From NCBI GenBank assembly GCA_029979405.1, contig JAPOHM010000014.1, positions 1 to 14,429 of the forward strand: a DNA stretch of 14,429 nt, written 5' to 3'. The notes under the pieces are model-generated. The model made no database searches. It was not told the DNA's origin and saw only the letters and a list, made by a program, of their open reading frames with translations. Of this stretch, positions 1 to 7,007 are shown piece after piece. Each line of letters starts with the position of its first letter. The first letter of the stretch is position 1. Source of the stretch: Methanobacteriota archaeon (GTDB taxonomy: Archaea > Thermoplasmatota > Poseidoniia > Poseidoniales > Poseidoniaceae). Position numbers and translations under genes: made by a program.

Positions 1-399
1 AGGGCCTGGATATCCGCCAACTGGGAATCCAAGAGGGAGTCGTGTATCTACGTCCATGATGAAGTATTCTTGTTCAAATCCGAACCAAAAATCATCATCA
101 TCGTCATCGATGGTTGCTCGCCCATTGCTTGGATGTGGGGTGCCGTCTGGATTCATTACTTCGCACATAACTAAGTAGCCGTTTATCCTCTGAGGATCTG
201 GGAAAATATTGACCGGTTTCAATAAACAATCGGACGAACTACCGTCGGCTTGTTTGGTGGAAGAACCGTCAAACATCCACATTGGGCATTCTTCTAAGGT
301 ACCGCCAAAATTATTGCGGACCATTGTTTTGCTTCTCATGTTTTGCGTTGGCTCGTAACCATCGAGCCAGATGTACTCAAGTTTTGCTTTATCCATCAT
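1..399 (-). CDS. glnII: Glutamine synthetase type II, N-terminal part (cut by window edge)
   Basis: This gene makes glutamine from glutamate, ammonia and ATP in the cytoplasm. The 133 visible codons start at an ATG ATG pair (399) and run off the left edge with no stop. The type II (eukaryotic-type) family is recognised from several stretches: LEYIWLDGYEP at residues 7-17, the FDGSSTKQADGSSSD signature around 43-57, NGRATI at 92-97, FGFEQEYF at 106-113 with metal-binding Glu residues, and GFPVGGYPGP at the edge. Archaeal glutamine synthetases are normally type I, so a type II enzyme here suggests lateral transfer. A six-Asp run lies just before the FGFEQEYF motif. The start could be either Met. 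A TATA-like element 30-38 bases upstream points to a very short leader. The family call is firm; completeness cannot be judged. Confidence 0.93.
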   Translation of the reverse strand, partial: MMDKAKLEYIWLDGYEPTQNMRSKTMVRNNFGGTLEECPMWMFDGSSTKQADGSSSDCLLKPVNIFPDPQRINGYLVMCEVMNPDGTPHPSNGRATIDDDDDDFWFGFEQEYFIMDVDTRLPLGFPVGGYPGP

Positions 400-588
400 G
401 GGTATCAGAGCGTTCGTAGCCAATACGGTATATTATACAATCGCCCTAATTTTTTGTGTTTTATTTGCTTTTTTTATCAAATATTTTTTAATTTGCTATT
501 CATATGAATAAATTATAATTTACTAATTAATCTTAACCTGTTCATTTTTTAAGAAACATTGGATTGATTTGAGCAAATGCCTAACTCG
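400..588. other. AT-rich intergenic region with 14-bp perfect palindrome
   Basis: This gap lies upstream of glutamine synthetase and downstream of the S15-type peptidase; both genes are on the minus strand. It is strongly AT-rich, with several T runs on the plus strand (450-455, 459-462, 469-475, 484-489). It also holds the perfect palindrome TATTCATATGAATA at 497-510. The palindrome lies upstream of the TATA-like box, where an activator or repressor dimer could bind. No gene was seen in it. No convincing terminator for the peptidase gene was recognised. Confidence 0.5.
429..437 (-). promoter_or_regulatory. TATA-like box of the glutamine synthetase gene
   Basis: On the minus strand the sequence reads TATAATATA. 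Its centre is about 34 bases before the ATG at 399. Archaeal TATA boxes lie about 25 bases before the transcription start, so transcription would begin near 405-410 and the mRNA would be almost leaderless. This agrees with the lack of a clear Shine-Dalgarno sequence. Confidence 0.5.
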
Positions 589-2379
589 TTAATTATTGGC
601 TGCTTCCTCTGACTGTGGGGTCTCCAGAACGGTATTTGCATCGCGAATAATTGTTGGAATTGAAAACTCTCCACCATTCACTGTAACTGGACAGTTAACT
701 CCACACGCTGGAGCAAGGTAGTCCTCTCCGGTTTCAGTTAGAACGAGTTTGATGCCGTGCCCCGCAGGAAGAACTACGTCAAGACCTTGGAATTCCATCA
801 ACATCACTAAATTTTGCCCAGGAAACACCGTTTGAGGCTCATATCCACCAGCATGGTATCGAATATCCATAGTAGCATGGCCGAGTCGTAAGCCAGTTTC
901 TGCGTCCTGTAACTCAGCAAAAATTTGGCCTCCATTGTAAGAAGAGGTTACGTCTAAGTGTAGTGTTGGAAGCCCGGCAATATGTAATTCATCAGAAAAT
1001 CCAGGGCAGTTAAACTCGACTGTGGAAAGCCCTCCGCCGATTACGGATGCTCCACCAACCCTAACCCCTGATTGATCGCAATTGGAAAGGTCGATTCTCT
1101 CCCACAAAGCATCTTCCGGTGGCCAAACTTCCTCTATCCTCCACTGGCCGTCGTTCCGCTGGATTTGGGCGTGATTGTCCGGTTTAGGGCCAACTCCTTT
1201 GAGATAATATTCAAACCATTCAAACAGGTCTTGACCCCAATCCCATCGCGTCATATTGTCAATCGCTTCTCCGCCATATCCACTTGCTTGGTTGTTATGT
1301 TTTGTCCACTGGTCAGGATAGTTGTGTTCCCACTGGCCAAGCATTCCTCTAACGTTGTAGCCCGCATTGGTATAATCAAGGTACCAATTTGTTCCAGAGG
1401 GCCCTCCGAATACTTGGTGCGGGTCAACATTCCAATCTTGCATCCCCTGAACCCAATAAATCGAGCCGTTCCAATTCATAAACGCCTTATCTATGTGACT
1501 TCTCTCGTCATAGTAATTTTCCATATATGGATCCAATTCTCCTAATCCATAAGTAACAGGGCCTGCAAACAACCCCTCCACGATATCGGGACAAATGTTG
1601 TCCAAATCATCGCCATTATAATCCACAGTGCTACTAAAATAATTCATGTGCATTACTTGACTGCGTGCTTCAGCACTTCCGTTCTTGTATAGTAATGGAT
1701 GCAAAGCGGTTGTTCCAGAAATTGGTACTATCGTTTTCAGATATTCGCTCCCCATTGCAGCAGCTTCCCATTGTGTTGCCCCCTCATACGATTTTCCGTA
1801 AAGCCCTACGTGCCCGTTAGACCAATTTTGCTGGCCTAACCATTCAACGGCGGCGTGAATGCCCAGCCCTTCACCAGCGCCTCTATAATCGAAACAACCG
1901 CTAGACTCTTCTGTTCCGAAAACTGATACCTGTGCCAATGCATAGCCGTGAGGAACATAATTGTCATAGATAAATTCGCCTCTACCCGCAGCTACAACGT
2001 TGGTTGCACCTGACTCTGAACCTGGTTGCCCATAGGAGTAATATGGACTCACTATACCGATAACTGGGACTTTTTCTCCCAATTCTGTGTTAGAAGGAAG
2101 CCAGTAAGATAGGTGCACTTCTGAAGTTGGCGGTCCGGTTTCCCAAATATCTGAAGTATCTACTTCGATAAGAGCCTCTTGTACAGGGAGTGCTTCGTAT
2201 GGCCCAGGATTTAGAACCATTGAATAAGTCCCGTTCCATTCCCACTTCAGGTCTTTTCTATCGTAAATGTCAGGATAATATGATGTTTCAACGGGCTCGT
2301 CTTCTATCTTTTCGCTACCAAGACATCCAGAAAGTGGCACCAATACGAACAGGAATGCCGTGAAAATTGCTGCTCGCAT
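589..2379 (-). CDS. Secreted S15/CocE-type X-Pro dipeptidyl-peptidase-like lipoprotein
   Basis: This 596-residue alpha/beta hydrolase belongs to the S15/CocE family (X-Pro dipeptidyl peptidases and acyl hydrolases). It starts with a short hydrophobic signal and a lipobox-like LSGC (residues 16-19), so Cys19 is probably lipidated and the enzyme sits outside the cell. The catalytic serine is expected at Ser197 in GKSYEG, the acid at Asp315 in QGMQDWNV, and the base at His352 in GQWEHNYP. The C-terminal third (about 420-590) fits the jelly-roll domain of this family. The ATG at 2379 gives the signal peptide directly. It is divergent from the SDR gene at 2437, with 57 bases between them. Together with the S8 protease in this window it suggests use of external peptides. 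Whether it cleaves X-Pro or other amide/ester bonds cannot be told from sequence. Confidence 0.85.
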   Translation of the reverse strand: MRAAIFTAFLFVLVPLSGCLGSEKIEDEPVETSYYPDIYDRKDLKWEWNGTYSMVLNPGPYEALPVQEALIEVDTSDIWETGPPTSEVHLSYWLPSNTELGEKVPVIGIVSPYYSYGQPGSESGATNVVAAGRGEFIYDNYVPHGYALAQVSVFGTEESSGCFDYRGAGEGLGIHAAVEWLGQQNWSNGHVGLYGKSYEGATQWEAAAMGSEYLKTIVPISGTTALHPLLYKNGSAEARSQVMHMNYFSSTVDYNGDDLDNICPDIVEGLFAGPVTYGLGELDPYMENYYDERSHIDKAFMNWNGSIYWVQGMQDWNVDPHQVFGGPSGTNWYLDYTNAGYNVRGMLGQWEHNYPDQWTKHNNQASGYGGEAIDNMTRWDWGQDLFEWFEYYLKGVGPKPDNHAQIQRNDGQWRIEEVWPPEDALWERIDLSNCDQSGVRVGGASVIGGGLSTVEFNCPGFSDELHIAGLPTLHLDVTSSYNGGQIFAELQDAETGLRLGHATMDIRYHAGGYEPQTVFPGQNLVMLMEFQGLDVVLPAGHGIKLVLTETGEDYLAPACGVNCPVTVNGGEFSIPTIIRDANTVLETPQSEEAANN

Positions 2380-2436
2380 CAGTCACACCGACAAAGATTG
2401 CGACAATAAAATGACGGTGGACCGGTTCGGTCGTTC

Positions 2437-3402
2437 ATGACCGTATTGGTTACTGGAGCTACGGGGTTTATTGGCGCACATGTTGTCATGGAGTTACTTT
2501 CACGAAATATACCGGTTAGAGCAATGTTAAGGGATGAAAAATTCGAGAGTATGTTCCCTAATGACGATATTCTTGAGTTCGTCAAAGCGGACTTGTTTGA
2601 TGTAGAATCTTTGCGAAATGCCGTAGAAGGTTGTGAAGATGTAATACACTGTGCGGCTTCTCTATATGTAAGCGCTAAAGACGTTCAGAAAGAGGTGGTG
2701 GACCCCTCGATAATTGGTGTAAGGAATCTTTGTTCAGTAATGGATGATGTAAAAAGAATCGTCCACACCTCTTCGGTTGCTGCGATTAGACCAACAAAAT
2801 ATCAGAATGGTCAAGTTCTCACCGATGAGGATTGGTGTGATGATGCAACTGTATCAACTAATGGCTACGGTCTTGCTAAAGCGGAAGCGGAAAGAATTAT
2901 TCGCGCCTGGGCTGAAGGAAAGGATGTCAGGTTGGTTACCATTCACCCATCTGTTGTTTTTGGCCCTGTTCTACACAAAAGGCACGTTGAAGGTTCGATG
3001 TCTTATCTGAAGCATTTTGTCACCGGGCCACCTTTTGTATTAGATATACATGTAAACTTCGTCGATGTTAGAGATGTTGCTATTGCTCACGTCAACGCAT
3101 TGAGTCTCGGAAAAGACAGGAGTAGATACATTATTCATAAATTTGGGATGTGGATGAATGAAATTGGAGAAAGGTTGACTCAGATAACTGAAAAGAAATA
3201 TTCGTCACGTAGATTGATTAAGCCACTAGCTTATCTTGTTGCGATTTTTCATCCAAAATTATCTATTAAACGGTTAAAGGAATCTTTGGGAACCCACGTT
3301 GACTATAATGTAAAAGATGCTTTTTCGGTTTTAGAGCTACCCGACTATGATATCGATGTAACATTAAAGGATGCAATAAATTCAATCGAAGCGCAAGATT
3401 GA
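2437..3402 (+). CDS. NAD(P)-dependent epimerase/reductase, extended SDR family
   Basis: This 321-residue protein is an extended short-chain dehydrogenase/reductase. The Rossmann motif TGATGFIG is at residues 6-13. The catalytic pattern is Ser112/Ser113 in VHTSSVAAI and Tyr144-x3-Lys148 in YGLAKAE. The general pattern (VIHCAAS at 69-75, HTSSV, HPSVVFGP) is closest to dihydroflavonol-4-reductase/3-beta-HSD-like and sugar epimerase members. The substrate is unknown; candidates are a nucleotide sugar or an isoprenoid/steroid-like alcohol. The start ATG at 2437 gives the usual short lead into the first beta strand. The gene precedes pyrF by 26 bases on the same strand and may be co-transcribed with it, though no functional link is evident. 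Confidence 0.85.
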   Translation: MTVLVTGATGFIGAHVVMELLSRNIPVRAMLRDEKFESMFPNDDILEFVKADLFDVESLRNAVEGCEDVIHCAASLYVSAKDVQKEVVDPSIIGVRNLCSVMDDVKRIVHTSSVAAIRPTKYQNGQVLTDEDWCDDATVSTNGYGLAKAEAERIIRAWAEGKDVRLVTIHPSVVFGPVLHKRHVEGSMSYLKHFVTGPPFVLDIHVNFVDVRDVAIAHVNALSLGKDRSRYIIHKFGMWMNEIGERLTQITEKKYSSRRLIKPLAYLVAIFHPKLSIKRLKESLGTHVDYNVKDAFSVLELPDYDIDVTLKDAINSIEAQD

Positions 3403-3428
3403 CACATTACCAATCTGTCGATTAACAC

Positions 3429-4226
3429 ATGGCAGAAGAATTCTGGGGCCAGCGCTGGATAAGTGCTGATTCTGAAATTGCCAGAAAATACATGGCTACT
3501 GCTGTGAAAAAGAGGAGTTTGGTTTGCTTGGCCGCAGACCGAAGTACAATGAAGGGTTTAGTGGATTTGGTAAAGGAGGTAGGGCCTTACATTGCCGCCC
3601 TAAAGACGCATGTTGACTTAGTCGATGACTGGACTGCGGAAGGATGGAAGGATTTTTGCGAATTGGCACATGAATCTGGACTAATGATATTCGAAGATAG
3701 GAAATTTGCTGATATAGGTAAAATTACCAAGAATCAGATGGGCGGAATATACGACATCAAGACCTGGGGTGATTTAGTAACTGCGCACCTAATCAGTGGC
3801 CCAGATATTGTAGACGGTATCCAATCTGCATGGTCGGATGCTGAAAGGGTTGGGGGCGTCCTGTTACTCGCTCAAATGTCAAGTCGTGGAAACCTGTTAG
3901 ATTCAGATTATACCGCCAAGGTTGTCGAATCAGGTAAGGCACATAGCGGGGTTTTAGGTTTCATAGGAAATGGTTCAAAACCGGATGAAATCATGAAGCT
4001 TCGAGAGGCGGTTGGACCCAGTAAAATGATTTGGACCCCTGGAATTAATCTAAAAACTGGAGATGGCGCCATGGGCCAGAGATATGGTGACCCAAGAGAG
4101 GCTGTTCTATCGGGGTCAGACTGCATTATTGTCGGCAGTGGTATTCACGGATCTGATAATCCAGCCGAACAGGCTAAGAAATATGCTGCACAATCCTTTG
4201 CCGCCCTGATCGAAAGGGAGGAATGA
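3429..4226 (+). CDS. pyrF: Orotidine 5'-phosphate decarboxylase, eukaryote (Ura3)-like type
   Basis: This enzyme makes UMP from OMP, the last step of pyrimidine synthesis. It has 265 residues, longer than usual archaeal OMP decarboxylases (roughly 210-230). It carries the eukaryote-style motifs KTHVD (59-63) and FEDRKFADIG (88-97), which contains the catalytic D-x-K-x-x-D array (Asp90, Lys92, Asp95). The C-terminal part has WTPGI (202-206) and the Gln217 loop. The segment aligned with the yeast IIVGRGL motif reads IIVGSGI (233-239), so the Arg that grips the substrate phosphate is Ser237 here. The sequence AGT reads clearly. Either another residue takes over or the activity is altered. The stop overlaps the next start in an ATGA. 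Family assignment is firm. Confidence 0.93.
   Translation: MAEEFWGQRWISADSEIARKYMATAVKKRSLVCLAADRSTMKGLVDLVKEVGPYIAALKTHVDLVDDWTAEGWKDFCELAHESGLMIFEDRKFADIGKITKNQMGGIYDIKTWGDLVTAHLISGPDIVDGIQSAWSDAERVGGVLLLAQMSSRGNLLDSDYTAKVVESGKAHSGVLGFIGNGSKPDEIMKLREAVGPSKMIWTPGINLKTGDGAMGQRYGDPREAVLSGSDCIIVGSGIHGSDNPAEQAKKYAAQSFAALIEREE
4217..4221 (+). promoter_or_regulatory. Shine-Dalgarno GGAGG inside the end of pyrF
   Basis: A strong GGAGG sits 1 base before the ATG at 4223 but 7 bases before an in-frame GTG at 4229. The spacing favours GTG 4229 as the true start of the downstream membrane protein, unless it starts by translational coupling at the ATGA overlap. Confidence 0.5.
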
Positions 4227-4567
4227 TTGTGGATTTAGCCGGATATATCGTTTCAATACCTATTGCAATTTCTATAATTTGGATGGTTTGGAATTATGTG
4301 CAAGGTAACGTAAAGCTAGACTCAAGATTGAGAGAAGGGGATTTGGATTTGCTTAACTCTTCGAGATATAATGTTTCAGAAGCCGTTAGAGCTCCGGCTG
4401 GTAGTCGTATTGAGAATATCCAGCCCATACAGATGCAACTCGGTGGTGGAGGATTCACAAGGGTGCAACTACCTGATGGAAGAATTGGTTTGATACCGAT
4501 TAATCCAGGCGTGCAGGTGGTTAAACCAAGCCCTGGGACCATGCATAATAACCAGCCCCACCAATAA
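4223..4567 (+). CDS. Small single-pass membrane protein of unknown function
   Basis: This protein of 114 residues (112 if it starts at GTG 4229) is not recognised. It has one N-terminal membrane segment (about residues 5-25, rich in Ile/Val/Trp). A polar region follows, with LGGGGFTRVQLPDGRIGLIP around 73-92 that reads like a small beta-rich domain, and then a Pro/Asn/His-rich tail. It overlaps the stop of pyrF (ATGA), so it is translated with it. Its 3' end runs 47 bases into the convergent receiver-domain gene. The coupling to pyrF is positional only and says nothing firm about function. Coding status is supported by the Shine-Dalgarno sequence and the membrane segment. Confidence 0.7.
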   Translation: MIVDLAGYIVSIPIAISIIWMVWNYVQGNVKLDSRLREGDLDLLNSSRYNVSEAVRAPAGSRIENIQPIQMQLGGGGFTRVQLPDGRIGLIPINPGVQVVKPSPGTMHNNQPHQ

Positions 4568-5177
4568 TTGAGAATATAATCAATACTGTGAAAAGTCGTT
4601 TTGCTTTGCTTGATTTTTTCTTCTTTGGTTTTGCCACATCGCCCTCAGTAACCGGATTTATTGGTAAAGGAGGGAGTTGTCCGGGGAAAGGGAGTGGGGG
4701 CAATTCCATATCTGGCTCGGGCTCTACCACGTCATCAGCCGGATGGATTTCATCCAAGTCCTGTAATCCTGGAGCATCCGGAATGGGTCCCAAAACCATG
4801 GGCCAGATGGTGTCTATTGATGATGCAGTTATCGGTTTTTCAACCCAGCCGATTGCTCCTGCGGAATAGGTCGCATCATGAGCAAGTTGGGCTTGTCTTT
4901 TTGGCGCAGAAAACAGTATTCTGCAATCCTTGCTGTGCTCTCTCATTTCCAATGCCGCTAGGTGGCCGTCAAGTGAGGGGATATCGAGTGCAAGAACTAC
5001 CAATTCGGGGTCTATTCTAATGAATTCATCTACGGCCCTATCCCCATCTTCGCAAACGGCTACATTGAATTGTCTTTGACGAAAAATCGATGTCAAACGA
5101 TGTACAGACATTTGGTTGTTATCAACCAAAAGCACAGTTGGTGCTTCGTCGTCGTTAGTATCGGTTACTAGTGCCAT
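4521..5177 (-). CDS. Tail-anchored receiver-domain (response-regulator-like) protein with degenerate phosphosite
   Basis: This 218-residue protein has a CheY-like receiver domain at about 14-125, a proline-rich acidic linker (about 130-175, with LPPLP twice), a Lys-rich patch (KPKKKKSSKAKR) and one C-terminal membrane helix (about 195-213). It has no DNA-binding output domain. Of the usual receiver residues, Asp19 of the acidic pair is kept and its partner is Asn20. Ser90 and Lys114 are kept. Aligned from the PEL side and from the P-x-x-DG side, the phospho-acceptor position is Ala63, with an Asp at 65. It may therefore not be phosphorylated in the standard way. It follows the DUF1844 gene by 60 bases in the same direction and may work as a membrane-bound scaffold or partner-binding module. 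Function is unknown. Confidence 0.8.
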   Translation of the reverse strand: MALVTDTNDDEAPTVLLVDNNQMSVHRLTSIFRQRQFNVAVCEDGDRAVDEFIRIDPELVVLALDIPSLDGHLAALEMREHSKDCRILFSAPKRQAQLAHDATYSAGAIGWVEKPITASSIDTIWPMVLGPIPDAPGLQDLDEIHPADDVVEPEPDMELPPLPFPGQLPPLPINPVTEGDVAKPKKKKSSKAKRLFTVLIIFSIIGGAGYYAWSQGLV

Positions 5178-5237
5178 GTTCAGTTAGCCGTGACTATTCT
5201 CACAAATGAAACAACCGCTAAAATTTAGTCCGTTGAT

Positions 5238-5609
5238 TCATTCTTCTTCATCTGTGATTATTTCCGCTGGACCCTCTTTTGGATTAAGGAATGTCTCTTT
5301 CACCGCTTCCGATTCTTCTACTTGATCTTCTAAGGCTCTTTGGCGAGCTGGTGCTTTGACAAATTGTAACTGTAATTCAGAGATGATTCCATTCAGCATG
5401 GTCGATTCCTTATCGGTAAGATTACCTGCCGTTTTTTCTTTAAACATCGAGAGTGTGTCAATTGCTGCCTTCGTTTCGCCGAGGTTATAGTGTACTCTGC
5501 CTTCGCTATCTGGTAAAAGCCCCATGTGCATCATTGCGCTTCTTTGTAACATCAAAACCAATTGGAAAAAATGAGCGCTAATATCGTCATCAAAGAATTC
5601 TTTCTCCAT
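5238..5609 (-). CDS. DUF1844 family protein
   Basis: This 123-residue protein is unknown in function but matches the DUF1844 pattern. A helix HFFQLVLMLQRSAMMHMGL is followed by LGETKAAIDTLSMFKEKTAGNLT, then by ESTMLNGIISELQLQFV, and the tail is acidic. A longer reading frame opens at 5651, but it would overlap ftsY. The ATG at 5609 lies 4 bases after the ftsY stop (5614) and gives the normal family start, so it is preferred. DUF1844 proteins are known mainly from bacteria. The tight link to ftsY suggests co-translation, and possibly a role near the membrane targeting machinery, which is inference only. Confidence 0.8.
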   Translation of the reverse strand: MEKEFFDDDISAHFFQLVLMLQRSAMMHMGLLPDSEGRVHYNLGETKAAIDTLSMFKEKTAGNLTDKESTMLNGIISELQLQFVKAPARQRALEDQVEESEAVKETFLNPKEGPAEIITDEEE

Positions 5610-5613
5610 AATA

Positions 5614-6996
5614 TCACTCGAATAATTGTTCCAATAACCAATCAGGGTCAAACTGAATTACATCATCGTATTCTTGACCGACTCCACAAAGAACGATTGG
5701 TTTTTGTGTTGAGTAGGCGATTGAAAGGCCTGCTCCGCCTTTTGCATCTGTGTCAAGTTTTGTCAGAACGGCTCCGTCAAATTTTAGCATTTCTTGGAAA
5801 TTTTTTGCCTGGTCTACTGCGTCATTTCCAGCTAACGCATCACCAACAAATAATGTTAGATGGGGGTTAGTAACTCTTCTAACTTTCTCAAGTTCAGCCA
5901 TTAGATTTGTCTTATTTTGCATCCTTCCAGCAGTATCAACAAGCACCACATCGATTCCTTTTGCTCTCGCAGAATCAACGGCATCTCTAGCAATTGCGGC
6001 TGAATCCCCCCCTCTTTGAGATGATACGCAACGAATTCCTAGTCTTTCGCAATGAGTTTCTAATTGTTCAATAGCGCCTGCTCTGAATGTATCTCCTGCC
6101 GCAGCAATAACTGACAAGCCTCTGGATTGTAATTGATGGGCGATTTTGGCAATCGTTGTGGTTTTGCCTGTACCGTTTACGCCAACGAACATGATGATAA
6201 TTGGTGTATCGCCATTTTGCTTAAATTTGTCAATGCTTTCGAAGAAGTCCCAATATCCTGCCTCCAATATACTCCTAAGTGCACGTTTCAAGCTGGCCTC
6301 CAATACCTTGGATAAGTCAGCGCCTTTTCGTAGTCTTTGCCCAATTAAATTATTTTCAAGAGCCGCCATAACCGCTGAAACAGCATCTGAGGAAATATCA
6401 GACTCTAGCATAATCCACTCAAGCTCTTCGAGAAGATTGTCTAGCGTCTCGGATTGTTTAATTACGCGGCCGCCAGATTCCACTACACCGCCTCCGAGGT
6501 CTATTTTGATCCCAGATTCTTCGACTTTTATTGAACTCCCAACTGGCGATTTTTTCACCTCGACGAGTTGCCTTCCAGTGGTTGTTCTCATCATGTGTAA
6601 ATTAACTTTTGAGCCTGCTAATTTTCCGAGTTCTTTTCCACCCCGTTTTTTCAGTTCTGATTGTTTTGCTTTCTCCAATTTCTGCTGATCTTTGACCTCT
6701 TTAGCCAATATTTTCTTTTCTCTGCGGCTTAGCTTTGTGGGAAGTGTATATTCTTCATCATCATCCCAATCCTCCCAATCATCGTTATCTGATTCCGGTA
6801 ATTCGAGCTCCTCCTCTTCGTCGAATTCTTCCCAATCCTCCTCAATAGATTCTGTTGATTGTTCGCTATCGAATTCCCTCTTGAATTCTAATGCTTTATT
6901 TGCATCATCTGAGCCTTCTTCAGCAGATATTGCTTCGGTATCAATCTCAGAAGCGGCGTCTCTGACTTTCTTCCTGAATTTGTCAAATAACCCCAT
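5614..6996 (-). CDS. ftsY: Signal recognition particle receptor FtsY
   Basis: FtsY is the SRP receptor GTPase that docks ribosome-SRP complexes at the membrane for cotranslational insertion. The protein has 460 residues. Its NG domain spans about 185-460: G1 GVNGTGKT at 272-279, DTFRAGA at 302-308, DTAGR at 354-358, TKLD at 412-415 and GVGQ at 438-441. Before it come a short amphipathic start (MGLFDKFRKK), a very acidic Trp-containing stretch (about 50-83) and a basic helix (about 88-125). The long acidic front resembles bacterial FtsY A domains more than the short archaeal ones. The start at 6996 has a strong Shine-Dalgarno GAGGTGA. The order eL20, prefoldin alpha, ftsY is conserved in archaea. 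Confidence 0.97.
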   Translation of the reverse strand: MGLFDKFRKKVRDAASEIDTEAISAEEGSDDANKALEFKREFDSEQSTESIEEDWEEFDEEEELELPESDNDDWEDWDDDEEYTLPTKLSRREKKILAKEVKDQQKLEKAKQSELKKRGGKELGKLAGSKVNLHMMRTTTGRQLVEVKKSPVGSSIKVEESGIKIDLGGGVVESGGRVIKQSETLDNLLEELEWIMLESDISSDAVSAVMAALENNLIGQRLRKGADLSKVLEASLKRALRSILEAGYWDFFESIDKFKQNGDTPIIIMFVGVNGTGKTTTIAKIAHQLQSRGLSVIAAAGDTFRAGAIEQLETHCERLGIRCVSSQRGGDSAAIARDAVDSARAKGIDVVLVDTAGRMQNKTNLMAELEKVRRVTNPHLTLFVGDALAGNDAVDQAKNFQEMLKFDGAVLTKLDTDAKGGAGLSIAYSTQKPIVLCGVGQEYDDVIQFDPDWLLEQLFE

Positions 6997-7000
6997 AAAA

Positions 7001-7007
7001 TCACCTC
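7001..7007 (-). promoter_or_regulatory. Strong Shine-Dalgarno (GAGGTGA) of ftsY overlapping the pfdA stop
   Basis: The minus strand reads GAGGTGA four bases before the ftsY ATG. It shares two bases with the TGA stop of the prefoldin gene at 7006-7008. This fixes the ftsY start and ties its translation to the end of pfdA. Confidence 0.8.

Noticed and set aside
1072..1545. 157-codon plus-strand reading frame
   Set aside because: It lies wholly opposite the S15-type peptidase gene, which has clear catalytic motifs; the translation has no recognisable domain.
2420..2432. Short inverted repeat GACCG-GTT-CGGTC before the SDR gene
   Set aside because: A 5-bp stem just before the start codon is too weak to call an operator or hairpin without comparison.
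2379..2585. 68-codon minus-strand frame upstream of the peptidase
   Set aside because: It overlaps the conserved start of the SDR gene on the other strand and has no domain-like features.
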